NCBI RefSeq assembly: GCF_900143005.1
Contig: NZ_FRCS01000013.1
Span: forward strand, 164,935 to 228,934
Reading direction: 5' to 3'
Origin: Cryptosporangium aurantiacum
Lineage (GTDB): Bacteria; Actinomycetota; Actinomycetes; Mycobacteriales; Cryptosporangiaceae
DNA length: 64,000 nucleotides
The notes beneath the pieces were generated by a model. It had not been told where the DNA came from and did no database searches. It was given only the letters and a program-made list of their open reading frames with translations. The stretch's first letter is position 1; each line of letters opens with the position of its first letter. Position numbers and translations under genes: made by a program. Below, piece after piece: positions 14,804 through 23,322 of the stretch.

Positions 14804-15913
14804 TCAGAGCAGGGCCAGCGTCCGGGGCGTGACGTTCAGGCGGTCGGGGCCGTTTTCACCGCAGACCACGATGTCCTCGATCCGGGCACCGTACCGACCG
14901 GCCAGATAGAACCCGGGCTCGACGCTGAACGCCATGCCCGGCTCCAGCACGGTGCGGTTGCCGCCGATGATCCAGGGCTCCTCGTGCTCCTCCAGCCCGA
15001 TGCCGTGGCCGGTGCGGTGGATGAACGCGTCACCGTATCCGGCGGCGGTCAGCACGTCACGGCAGGCCGCGTCGACCGACTCCGCGGTCACCCCCGGCTT
15101 CACCGCCGCGACCCCGGCCTCCTGCGCCTCCTGCAGCACCGCGTACGCGGTCGCGAAGCCCTCCGGCGGCACCCCGAGCACGTACGTGCGGGTGGAGTCC
15201 GAGCAGTAGCCCTCCGCGGTGACGCCGCCGATGTCGACGACGACCGGGTCACCGTCCTCGATCACCCGGTCGGAGACCGCGTGGTGCGGGCTGGCGCCGT
15301 TCGGCCCCGAGCCGACGATGACGAACGACACCTGCGCGTGCCCCTCGGCGAGGATCGCATCCGCGATGTCGCGGCCGACCGCGGCCTCGGTGCGCCCGGC
15401 GATCAGCCACTCGCCCATCCGGGCGTGCACCCGGTCGATCGCCTGCCCGGCCCGGCGCAGCGCCTCGACCTCGGCCGGCGACTTCCGGACGCGCAGCGGG
15501 CGCAGCACGTTCCCGGCGAGCACCTGCTCGGCGCCGGGGAACGCGGCGCGGAACGCCAGCACCTGCTCGGCCCACATCCGGTCGGCGAGCCCCAGCCGCC
15601 GAGGACCGTCGCCCAGCAGGCCCCTGATCAGCGCGTACGCGTCGTCACCCTCGGGGAACGGACGGATGTCCAGGTCGATGCCGCCGGCCGGGGAGGCCTG
15701 CGCGGCCGCCTCCTCCAGCGCGGGCACGACCAGCACCGGATCACCGTCGGCGGGCAGCACCAGACACGTCAGTCGCTCCAGCGCGTGGGCGGCGTAGCCG
15801 GTCAGGTACCGCAGGTCGGCGCCGGGCGTCAGCAGCAGGGCGTCCAGCCCGGCCGCGGCAGTGGCCTGCTGGGCCAGCCGCAGCCGGTCGGACGGGTAGA
15901 GCGCGTCAGACAT
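14804..15913 (-). CDS. M24 family metallopeptidase, Xaa-Pro dipeptidase/aminopeptidase-like
   Basis: This 369-residue creatinase/prolidase-type enzyme has an N-terminal domain up to about residue 130 followed by the pita-bread fold. All five metal ligands can be found: Asp in VVVDIGG, Asp in CSDSTRTYV, His in HRTGHGIGLEEHE, Glu in FSVEPGFYL and Glu in GARIEDIVV. The second conserved His is in ASPHH. The family releases N-terminal residues before proline or cleaves Xaa-Pro dipeptides; the exact specificity is not readable. It is cytosolic, with no signal peptide, and transcribed alone. Confidence 0.92.
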   Translation of the reverse strand: MSDALYPSDRLRLAQQATAAAGLDALLLTPGADLRYLTGYAAHALERLTCLVLPADGDPVLVVPALEEAAAQASPAGGIDLDIRPFPEGDDAYALIRGLLGDGPRRLGLADRMWAEQVLAFRAAFPGAEQVLAGNVLRPLRVRKSPAEVEALRRAGQAIDRVHARMGEWLIAGRTEAAVGRDIADAILAEGHAQVSFVIVGSGPNGASPHHAVSDRVIEDGDPVVVDIGGVTAEGYCSDSTRTYVLGVPPEGFATAYAVLQEAQEAGVAAVKPGVTAESVDAACRDVLTAAGYGDAFIHRTGHGIGLEEHEEPWIIGGNRTVLEPGMAFSVEPGFYLAGRYGARIEDIVVCGENGPDRLNVTPRTLALL

Positions 15914-15952
15914 GTCGCCAGATTACGACGTGCGACCGACAACAACGGCCCC

Positions 15953-16273
15953 TTACGCCTCGGCGGGCAGGCGGTACCGCGGGCGCGACGCGGCGGGCAC
16001 CAGGTCGAGGTACTCGAGGTGCCTGGCGATCCAGCCGGAGATGTACGGGCAGCGGGGCAGCACCTCGAGGCCCCGGCTGCGGGCGTCGTCCAGCACGTAC
16101 CGGGCGAGCTGTGACGCGATGCCGCGCCCCTCGAACTCCGGCGGCACCCCGGTGTGAGTGAACATGATGACGTCGCCGTCGAGCTGGTACTGGACTTCGC
16201 CGGCCTCGACGCCTTCCAGGTTCGCCACGTATCGGCTCTCGTCGGGCGCGTCGGTGATGACCAGGTCGGTCAC
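15953..16273 (-). CDS. Small GNAT-fold N-acetyltransferase (YjdJ-like)
   Basis: The product has 106 residues. PPEFEGRGIASQLARYVLDD contains the acetyl-CoA pyrophosphate loop (G.G.A). CPYISGWIARHLEYLDLV matches the conserved end C.[YF]...[WY]...[HN]P.Y of the minimal GNAT family that includes E. coli YjdJ and human GTLF3A/NATD1. Substrates of these minimal enzymes are unknown. It ends 39 bp before the M24 peptidase gene on the same strand and is likely co-transcribed with it. Confidence 0.85.
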   Translation of the reverse strand: MTDLVITDAPDESRYVANLEGVEAGEVQYQLDGDVIMFTHTGVPPEFEGRGIASQLARYVLDDARSRGLEVLPRCPYISGWIARHLEYLDLVPAASRPRYRLPAEA

Positions 16274-16384
16274 GGTTCCCTCCCCAGGTTGCCTGTCCGG
16301 TGCAGCGCGAGCGGCCCGCCGGTGATTCCCCTCCGGACGTGTGACCAGCGCGACCGGTGAGACGAAGTCTGGCAGTCTCTAGGC

Positions 16385-17302
16385 GTGACCAGGACACCCG
16401 GGGCGCTGATGCTCCTCGACGCGGCCAGCCTCTACTTCCGTGCGTTCTACGGCGTCCCGACGTCGATCACCGCGCCGGACGGCTCGCCGATCAACGCCGT
16501 CCGCGGCTTCCTCGACATGACCTCGACGCTGGTCACCCGGTACCGGCCGACCCGGCTGGTGGCCTGCCTCGACGAGAGCTGGCGGCCGGCCTGGCGGGTG
16601 GCGCTGGTCCCCTCGTACAAGGCGCACCGGGTGGCCGGTGAACCCGACGAGGAGGAAGTGCCCGACGAGCTGGCGCCGCAGGTGCCGGTGCTGCTCGAGG
16701 TCCTCGCCGCGGTCGGTATCGCGACCGCGGGCGCGGCCGACTACGAGGCCGACGACATCATCGGGACGCTGGCCACGCGTGGCCCGGGGCCGGTGGACGT
16801 GGTGACCGGCGACCGCGATCTGATCCAGCTGATCGACGACGCGAGCGGCGTCCGGGTGCTCTACACCGGACGCGGGGTCGCGAAGCTGGAGGAGATGGAC
16901 GCTGCGGCGGTGCGTGCGAAGTACGGTGTCGAGCCGTCGCAGTACGCCGACTTCGCCACGCTGCGCGGTGACCCGAGCGACGGCCTGCCGGGCGTCGCGG
17001 GGATCGGCGAGAAGACCGCGGCCGGGCTGCTCGGCCGGTTCGGTGACCTGGCCGGGCTGCTCGCCGCCGTCGACGCGCGCAACCCCGCGCTCCCGGCCGC
17101 GCAGTGGCGCCGCCTGGACGCCGCGCGCGAGTACCTGGCGGTCGCGCCCGAGGTCGTCAAGGTGGCGCACAACGCGCCGGTGCCCACGGTCAGCGACGCG
17201 CTGCCCGAGGCGCCGGTGGACCCCGAGCGGGTCGCGGCGCTCGCGGAACGCTACGGCCTGGAGAGCGCGATCGGCCGCCTCACCAAGGCGCTGGTGCGCT
17301 GA
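16385..17302 (+). CDS. 5'-3' exonuclease (PolI N-terminal domain-like, FEN family)
   Basis: This 305-residue stand-alone exonuclease removes 5' flaps or RNA primers. Acidic metal ligands are in MLLDAASLYFRAFYG, DYEADDIIGTLA and VVTGDRDLIQL. The helix-hairpin-helix region includes GVAGIGEKTA and RFGDLAGLLA. Tyr/Lys in VPSYKAHR correspond to the arch region. The length matches free-standing bacterial homologues. GTG 16385 is the first in-frame start after the promoter region. In actinobacteria this gene is often close to helY, which lies about 1 kb further right here on the opposite strand. Confidence 0.93.
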   Translation: MTRTPGALMLLDAASLYFRAFYGVPTSITAPDGSPINAVRGFLDMTSTLVTRYRPTRLVACLDESWRPAWRVALVPSYKAHRVAGEPDEEEVPDELAPQVPVLLEVLAAVGIATAGAADYEADDIIGTLATRGPGPVDVVTGDRDLIQLIDDASGVRVLYTGRGVAKLEEMDAAAVRAKYGVEPSQYADFATLRGDPSDGLPGVAGIGEKTAAGLLGRFGDLAGLLAAVDARNPALPAAQWRRLDAAREYLAVAPEVVKVAHNAPVPTVSDALPEAPVDPERVAALAERYGLESAIGRLTKALVR

Positions 17303-17316
17303 CGGGCGGCGGTGGC

Positions 17317-17381
17317 CGGCCCGTGAGCGGTGGCAGATCGTGGACGTCCTGGCACCGAGTCCGTGACACCGCTCCGGGCCG
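17317..17381. terminator. Inverted repeat between convergent genes, probable terminator
   Basis: CGGCCCGTGAGCGGTG (17317-17332) pairs with CACCGCTCCGGGCCG (17367-17381) with one bulged base and a 34-base loop. It lies between the exonuclease (+) and orphan kinase (-) stops, in the position expected for a two-way terminator. Confidence 0.5.
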
Positions 17382-17401
17382 CACGCGGACTCGGCGCCCC
17401 C

Positions 17402-18274
17402 TCAGTGCGGTGACGGAACCGTGGGGAACGTCAGGCGGAACGTCGTGCCGTGCCCCGGCGCCGAGCGGACGTCGAGGTCACCCTGGTGCGCGCGGGCGAT
17501 CGCGCTGACCGTGCCGAGCCCGAGGTGCGCGTTCTCGTCGTGACCGTCGCTCTCCCCGAGCACCAGGCGCAACGGCCGCAGCAGTCCGCGCTGCCGCTCG
17601 GGGTCGATGCCGACGCCGGTGTCCTGCACCTCGACCGCGGGTTTCGGCTCGGCGAGCGCACGGAGGCTCAACCGTCCACCCCGGTCGGTGAAGCGCAGCG
17701 CGTTGCCCGCCAGGTGCCCGATGGCGCGCTCCAGCAGGATCGGGTCGCCGACCGTCCAGACCGGATGTTTCGCCTCCACGGTGACGGCCACCCCGCTGCC
17801 GTCCGCGGCGGGCGCCATCGCCGAGCCGACCCGGTCGACGACCGCGGCGAGGTCCACCGGCACGTGGTCGCGGGCGGCGTCCGCGTGCCGGGCCCTGGCG
17901 AGCAGCAGCAGCGTGTCGATCACCCGCAGCATCCGGTCGGAGTTCGCCTTGACGGCGTTCACCAGGCGTTTCGCGGTGGCCGGATCGAGGCCCTCCGCCT
18001 GGTCGTCCGCGAGCAGCTCGAGCAGCGTACGAATCGCGGTGAGCGGCGTCCGCAAATGATGGCCGACCAGATCGACGAAGTCGTCGATGAAGTCGTGCGG
18101 GTGAGCCGACGGTGTCGCACCACCGTGGAACGCGGCCTGGAAGGCCGCATGATCCGCAGCCGGGTCGACACCGTCAGCCGACGAGCGCGCGGTCGGGACG
18201 CCGCCGGGATCGTCGTGGTGCCCGCCGTCGGCGTGATCCTCGTGCTGACGGAGCGGGACATCCTCGTGCCGCAC
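17402..18274 (-). CDS. Orphan soluble sensor histidine kinase with His/Asp-rich N-terminus
   Basis: The product has 290 residues and no membrane segment. GTG 18274 follows GGGGG by 4 bases. Residues 1-25 contain five His and seven Asp/Glu (HEDHADGGHHDD), a candidate metal-binding stretch. The HisKA box is DLVGHHLRTPLTAIRTLLE, with the phospho-His before .RTPL. HATPase motifs are GNALRFTDRG, VQDTGVGIDPE and LGLGTVSAIARAHQG. No response regulator is adjacent. A short region between residue 25 and the H box contains no recognisable PAS or GAF domain, so the N-terminus itself may be the sensor. The metal idea is an inference. Confidence 0.85.
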   Translation of the reverse strand: MRHEDVPLRQHEDHADGGHHDDPGGVPTARSSADGVDPAADHAAFQAAFHGGATPSAHPHDFIDDFVDLVGHHLRTPLTAIRTLLELLADDQAEGLDPATAKRLVNAVKANSDRMLRVIDTLLLLARARHADAARDHVPVDLAAVVDRVGSAMAPAADGSGVAVTVEAKHPVWTVGDPILLERAIGHLAGNALRFTDRGGRLSLRALAEPKPAVEVQDTGVGIDPERQRGLLRPLRLVLGESDGHDENAHLGLGTVSAIARAHQGDLDVRSAPGHGTTFRLTFPTVPSPH

Positions 18275-18357
18275 TGAGCCCCCAGTCGGAATTGCCCACA
18301 GTAGAACCTGACCCTGCACGGACGCCCGGTATGCCGGAATCTAACCACAGGGTGGTT

Positions 18358-21078
18358 CTACAGCGCGGAGTACGCCACGACCCCCCGGCGCGTCGCTTCG
18401 ATCGCCTGGCGAGCGGTCGAGCGCAGGTCGCTACCGGCCGGGGCCGCGCTCGCGAGCTGGTCGAGCAGGTCGAGCACCTGGCGGCACCACCGCACGAAGT
18501 CACCCGCAGGCATCTCACCCTCGACGCCGGACGCCGCGGTGAGCACCCGCTCCAGCGGCTCGCCTCGCGCCCAGCGGTACGCCGGCCAGACGAAGCCGTA
18601 GTCCGGCTCGCGGGTGAGCGCCAGCCCGCGCTCCCCCTCGTCGGACTGCAGTTCCGCGGCGAGCCGGCCGATCACCACGAGCGTGTCCCGCAGCGGGCCG
18701 TTCGGCACCGGCGTCGGACCCTCGTCGGCCCGCCGCGCCTCGTACACCAGCGCGGACACCGCACCGGCCAGCTCCGCGGCCGACAGCCCTTCCCAGACGC
18801 CCGCGCGCAGGCACTCGGCGACCAGCAGGTCCGACTCCGACCAGATCCGGGCCAGCCCGCTGCCCGCCTCGGTCACCCGCTCGCCGTCGAGGTACCCGCG
18901 GCTCTCCAGCAGCCCGCAGACCTGGTCGAACGTCCGGGCCAGCGAGTTCGTGCGATTGTGCACGCGCTGCTCGAGCTGGTGGGTCTCCTTGGCCAGGCGG
19001 TCGTAGCGCTCCGCCCAGCGGGCGTGCTCCTCGCGGTCGTGGCACCCGTGGCACGGGTGGCGGCGCAGCGCTGCGCGCAGTTCCGCCAGCAGGTCGTCGT
19101 CGGCCGCGGCCGCCCTGCCCTTCCGCTTGCGAACTGCGGCCAAGTCGGACGCCGCCGTGCGCAACGCCGACGCCAGGTCGCGCCGGGCCTGCGGCGACCG
19201 GTGGTTGAAGTGCTTCGGCACCCGCATCCGGGTCAGCACCTCGACCTCGTTCGGGAAGTCGGCCAGCGACAGCCGCCCGGCCCAGCGGTCGGCGGTGAGC
19301 ACCAGTGGCCGGGCCTCGCCGAGCGGCTGCGAGCCGGGGTCGAGGACGACGGCCAGCCCGGCGCGGCGTCCGGTCGGCACCAGCACGACGTCGCCGATGC
19401 GCAGCCGCTCCAGCGAGTCGGCCGCGGCCGCACGCCGCTGGGCGGCGCCCTGCTTGGCCAGCGCGTTCTCCCGGTCCTTGATCTGCCTGCGCAGCGCGGC
19501 GTACTCGGCGAAGTCACCGAGGTGGCAGGTCATCGACTCCAGGTAGGCGTCGAGCGCGTCGTGGCTGCGCTGGGCCTGCTTGGCCAGCCCCACGACGGCC
19601 CGGTCGGCCTGGAACTGGGCGAACGACGTCTCCAGCAGCTCGCGAGCGCGCTCGCGACCGACCGATCCGACCAGGTTGACGGCCATGTTGTACGAGGGCC
19701 GGAAACTCGACCGCAGCGGGTACGTCCGGGTCGACGCCAGGCCGCCGACGTGGCGGGGGTCGATCTCCGGAGACCAGACCACGACCGCGTGGCCCTCGAC
19801 GTCGATGCCGCGCCGCCCGGCCCGGCCGGTGAGCTGCGTGTACTCCCCCGGCGTGAGGTCGACGTGGGTCTCGCCGTTGAACTTGACCAGCCGTTCGAGC
19901 ACGACCGACCGGGCAGGCATGTTGATGCCGAGCGCCAGCGTCTCGGTCGCGAACACGGCCTTGACCAGGCCGCGGACGAACAGCTCCTCGACGACCTCCT
20001 TGTAGACCGGCAGCAGCCCGGCGTGGTGGGCGGCCAGGCCGCGCTGCAGCCCGTCCAGCCACTCCCAGTAGCCGAGCACCTGGAGGTCCTCGGCGGCGAG
20101 GTCGGCGGTGCGCTCCTCGGCGATCCGGCGGATCTCGGCCCGCTCCTCCGGCGTGGTCAGGCGGAGCCCGGCGGCCATGCACTGCTGGACGGCGGCGTCA
20201 CAGCCGGCCCGGCTGAACACGAACGTGATCGCGGGGAGCAAGCCCTCGGCGTCCAGCCGCTCGATGACGTCCGAGCGGTACGGCACCAGGTTCTTCGCCC
20301 GGATCGGGCGGCCGGAGCGGGTGTACTGCACCCGCCGCAGCTGTTCCCGGACGTACCGGGTGAGTTCGGGGTCGACGTCCTTGTGCGTCGTCTGCCCCGA
20401 CGCTTTCTCGGTGAACAGGTCGAACATCCGCCGCCCGACGAGCACGTGCTGCCAGAGCGGCACCGGGCGGTGCTCGGAGACGACCACCGCGGTGTCGCCG
20501 CGCACGGTGACCAGCCACTCCGCGAACTCCTCGGCATTACTGACCGTTGCCGAGAGCGACACCAGCGCGACCGACTCGGGGAGGTGGATGATCACCTCCT
20601 CCCACACCGCGCCGCGGAACCGGTCGGCGAGATAGTGGACCTCGTCCATCACGACGTAGGCCAGGTTCTCCAGCGTCGCCGAGCCCGCGTAGAGCATGTT
20701 CCGCAGCACCTCGGTGGTCATGACCACCACGGGCGCGTCGCCGTTGATCGCGTTGTCGCCGGTCAGCAGGCCGACCTTGTCGGCGCCGTAACGCGCGACC
20801 AGGTCGTTGAACTTCTGGTTGGAGAGAGCCTTGATCGGGGTCGTGTAGAAGCACTTCGTGCCCTGGCGCAGGGCCAGGTGGACGGCGAACTCGCCGACGA
20901 CGGTCTTTCCGGCACCGGTGGGGGCGCACACCAGCACCCCACGCCCGTCTTCGAGCGCCTGGCAGGCCTCCCGCTGGAAGTCATCGAGATCGAACGACAG
21001 TTGCGCGGTGAAGTCGGTGTACCCCGGGTAGGCGGCGCGCCGACGAGCCGCCGCGTACTGCTCGGCGGGGGAGCTCAT
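18358..21078 (-). CDS. helY: Ski2-like DEAD/DEAH-box RNA helicase HelY
   Basis: This superfamily 2 helicase has 906 residues. Walker A APTGAGKT is at 52-59, then TTPIKALSNQKF, the Walker B box VMDEVHYLADR, the SAT box LVSLSATVSN, and motif VI region QLTGRAGRRGIDVEGHA. The C-terminal half contains a beta-rich SH3-like insertion (IGDVVLVPTGRRAGLAVVLD) and the DSHCT domain ending in WCRQVLDLLDQL, as in Mtr4/Ski2 and mycobacterial HelY. The predicted role is RNA unwinding for processing or decay. ATG 21078 was preferred over the frame start at 21120. Gene order with tatC/tatA/pafCB is conserved in actinobacteria, but here about 7.5 kb separates them. Confidence 0.95.
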   Translation of the reverse strand: MSSPAEQYAAARRRAAYPGYTDFTAQLSFDLDDFQREACQALEDGRGVLVCAPTGAGKTVVGEFAVHLALRQGTKCFYTTPIKALSNQKFNDLVARYGADKVGLLTGDNAINGDAPVVVMTTEVLRNMLYAGSATLENLAYVVMDEVHYLADRFRGAVWEEVIIHLPESVALVSLSATVSNAEEFAEWLVTVRGDTAVVVSEHRPVPLWQHVLVGRRMFDLFTEKASGQTTHKDVDPELTRYVREQLRRVQYTRSGRPIRAKNLVPYRSDVIERLDAEGLLPAITFVFSRAGCDAAVQQCMAAGLRLTTPEERAEIRRIAEERTADLAAEDLQVLGYWEWLDGLQRGLAAHHAGLLPVYKEVVEELFVRGLVKAVFATETLALGINMPARSVVLERLVKFNGETHVDLTPGEYTQLTGRAGRRGIDVEGHAVVVWSPEIDPRHVGGLASTRTYPLRSSFRPSYNMAVNLVGSVGRERARELLETSFAQFQADRAVVGLAKQAQRSHDALDAYLESMTCHLGDFAEYAALRRQIKDRENALAKQGAAQRRAAAADSLERLRIGDVVLVPTGRRAGLAVVLDPGSQPLGEARPLVLTADRWAGRLSLADFPNEVEVLTRMRVPKHFNHRSPQARRDLASALRTAASDLAAVRKRKGRAAAADDDLLAELRAALRRHPCHGCHDREEHARWAERYDRLAKETHQLEQRVHNRTNSLARTFDQVCGLLESRGYLDGERVTEAGSGLARIWSESDLLVAECLRAGVWEGLSAAELAGAVSALVYEARRADEGPTPVPNGPLRDTLVVIGRLAAELQSDEGERGLALTREPDYGFVWPAYRWARGEPLERVLTAASGVEGEMPAGDFVRWCRQVLDLLDQLASAAPAGSDLRSTARQAIEATRRGVVAYSAL

Positions 21079-21157
21079 GGGGCCAAGGCTACGCGAGGAC
21101 GCGACTGATTCACGCGTCACGGCCCGGCGCCGCTGAGGACCCCCGCCCGGCCGCCGG

Positions 21158-22672
21158 TCAGGCGCTGGTCGGCACTCCCCCGCTGACCGTCGTGATCTCG
21201 TCGACCATCGGCTTCAGCTCCGGCACCTCGGCCAGGCCGCGCAGCGTCCGCGCCATCCGGTCGACGTTCAGCCCGTCGCGCACCGCGTCGAACCGCGCGC
21301 CCCGCAGCGAATCGACCAGCAGCGGGACGACCGGGCCGAGGTCCTGGACCGTGGCTCCCTCGCGCGCCAGCACGTCCGGGTCGCAGCCCCACATCAGGAT
21401 CCGCATCCGCTGCGCCGGGTTCGAGCTCTCGAACGTCGCGCGGCAGCCCCACTGCAGGAAGTCGGCGAGCCGCTTCTTGTGCACGGACCGGTCCTCGACG
21501 TCGGCGCACTCCACGTCCGCGCAGAGCCGTTCGATCTCGGTCGCGACCGGCACGGCCGGGTGCGAAGGGCGGGAGATCATCATCCCCTCGTCCTCGGTGA
21601 GGTGGGCGGCGTCGGACTCCAGCGCGTTGAGCATCGGGTGCGTCTTGCCCGGGTCCGACCAGTCGAGCTGCCCGAGGAACGTGTGCTTCTCGTAGCCGGC
21701 GGGCAGGCCCATGAAGCAGAGCGGCACCTCCTGGCCGCTGACCGCGATCGTGTGCAGTGCGAGGCGGAGGATGTCCAAGGGCCAGCCGAGATCACCGACG
21801 GTGACCAGCGTCGCGTCCTCGTCGTCCACGTAGAGCGTCGTGTTGAGCACCAGGGCCACGGCCTCGGACATGCTCTGCACGTACATCAGCCGATAGGGCT
21901 CGTGGATGTTCAGAACGCCCGCCGCGACCTTGCGCCGAAAGTCGTCAAAAACGATGCTGTTCTCGGCGATGTGCGTGAATCGCACCAGCCCGATCTTCGT
22001 CGAGAGCGACGGCGCTTCCTCCGCGATCATCCACTCCGCGACCTTCTTGCTACCCGCATAGATGTCGGGTGTGTAGTAGCGCGCGGCTTTTCCGGTGGAG
22101 GCGTGAACGCAGATGTCGACGCCGAACTGATCGCACAGCGTGAGGATGTTGCGGGTACCGCCGATGTTCGTCGTGATCGTCAACGCGGTCTCGAACTCGG
22201 CGAGCCCCGGCTCCCGCTGGGCGGCGAGGTGGTAGACGATTTCCGGGTTGAACTCGGCAAACACCTTGCCGGTCGCCTCGATGTCGCGGATGTCGGCGAT
22301 CACCGGGACGACACGGTTCTCCGCGCCTGCCGGAATCGGCGACTCCCGCAGGTCGAGTGCGCAGATCGAGCCGGTCGGCAGACGATTCACCAGCGCCTCG
22401 ACCACCTCGGCGCCGACCGCGCCGGCCGCACCGGTGACGAGCACCCGCTTGCCGCGCAGGAAATCGGCCAGAGCGGCTGTCTCCAGTGGAACCGCGCGCT
22501 GCCGGTAGATCTCCATCGGGTCGACGGTGATCGGCTCGTCGGCGTCGTAGGAGCGGATCAACGTGCTGGTCAGCTCCCATAACCGGGCACGTACGGGCCC
22601 CGGGTCCGCCCCGAAGTCGCCCGCCGGCGCCAGCGCCAGGATCTCGTCGATGATCTCGGCTCGACTGAGCAT
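21158..22672 (-). CDS. CapD-like extended SDR, polysaccharide biosynthesis-type epimerase/dehydratase
   Basis: The product has 504 residues. About 75 residues precede the Rossmann fold, where VLVTGAAGAVGAEVVEAL at 77-94 gives TG..G..G, followed by ADIRDIEATG, HLAAQREPGLAE and the catalytic YAGSK. This is the Polysacc_synt_2 branch of NDP-sugar 4,6-dehydratases/epimerases. The C-terminal 200 residues (LGQLDWSDPGKTHPMLNALE, RPSHPAVP) are longer than a plain epimerase, resembling the substrate-binding lid of WbjB/CapE-type enzymes plus an extra helical part. ATG 22672 has GGGGGG 7 bases upstream. It stands alone beside a lower-GC gap, with no glycosyltransferase nearby. The substrate is unknown. 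Confidence 0.8.
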   Translation of the reverse strand: MLSRAEIIDEILALAPAGDFGADPGPVRARLWELTSTLIRSYDADEPITVDPMEIYRQRAVPLETAALADFLRGKRVLVTGAAGAVGAEVVEALVNRLPTGSICALDLRESPIPAGAENRVVPVIADIRDIEATGKVFAEFNPEIVYHLAAQREPGLAEFETALTITTNIGGTRNILTLCDQFGVDICVHASTGKAARYYTPDIYAGSKKVAEWMIAEEAPSLSTKIGLVRFTHIAENSIVFDDFRRKVAAGVLNIHEPYRLMYVQSMSEAVALVLNTTLYVDDEDATLVTVGDLGWPLDILRLALHTIAVSGQEVPLCFMGLPAGYEKHTFLGQLDWSDPGKTHPMLNALESDAAHLTEDEGMMISRPSHPAVPVATEIERLCADVECADVEDRSVHKKRLADFLQWGCRATFESSNPAQRMRILMWGCDPDVLAREGATVQDLGPVVPLLVDSLRGARFDAVRDGLNVDRMARTLRGLAEVPELKPMVDEITTVSGGVPTSA

Positions 22673-23322
22673 GGACTGCCCCCCATCCTCGATGTTCGTG
22701 ACCGTCTGGATTTCGCTACGGACACCCACCGAAGACCGCCGCGCCCAGGACCTCCACGCCCCTGGTCGAAGGGCCGGTGGGGGTGTGGGTCGCACAATCA
22801 ACCTGGCTGATTCGCGGCTGTACGGCGGACGTCCGGCGCGGCACGGAAATGGTGATGCTGTCGGTTGCCACCCACACTCCCATTCACGCCCATCACACGG
22901 ATCAGGGTTCTGGTTAACGGAAAGTTTCGAATACACGAAGGTCCGCCGGGAAAAGACAATACATCCCGCACGCATCCCCACGCTATCGGTCCCCGCAAGC
23001 CGATCGGCCCGTCGTCGAGATCGACGAGTACCGAATCCGGCAGTTGCACCACAACGGCGTCGGGGTCACCCGGAGTGCGATCCGCATAGGTACTTTCGTC
23101 GAAACAATACCGACGTACGGCCCCCTTACCCCTGGTCACCTGCGCTTTTTAGGCGGCAGGAATCCGTGCAATGATCACCCAGGGTCGCCTGACAATCGAT
23201 TACCATTACATAATTGTTTCCGATTAGCGAGCCTGTTTCACGCACGCCGCACCCATTACCTACCTTGCCGATAGGAGTGCCTCGACCGGTATCCGCTGGG
23301 CCGAGTGGGTTAGCGTGGCGGC
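22673..23322. other. 650-bp intergenic region of lower GC
   Basis: The region separates the divergent CapD-like and HAD genes. Base composition drops visibly, especially 22900-23260, with AT-rich runs such as TACCATTACATAATTG near 23202-23217. A minus-strand frame at 22798-23139 (113 codons) is open, but its third positions are far less GC-biased than in real genes here, so I do not call it. I see no tRNA, transposase or att-like repeat. It could be a long promoter region or remnant of foreign DNA. Confidence 0.5.

Noticed and set aside
18112..21108. 998-codon open frame on the plus strand opposite helY
   Set aside because: It is the mirror of helY's third-position GC bias; no protein family is visible, while the minus strand encodes all helicase motifs.
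22798..23139. 113-codon minus-strand ORF in the low-GC gap
   Set aside because: Third codon positions are far less GC-biased than in true genes here, the ribosome site is poor and no motif is present.
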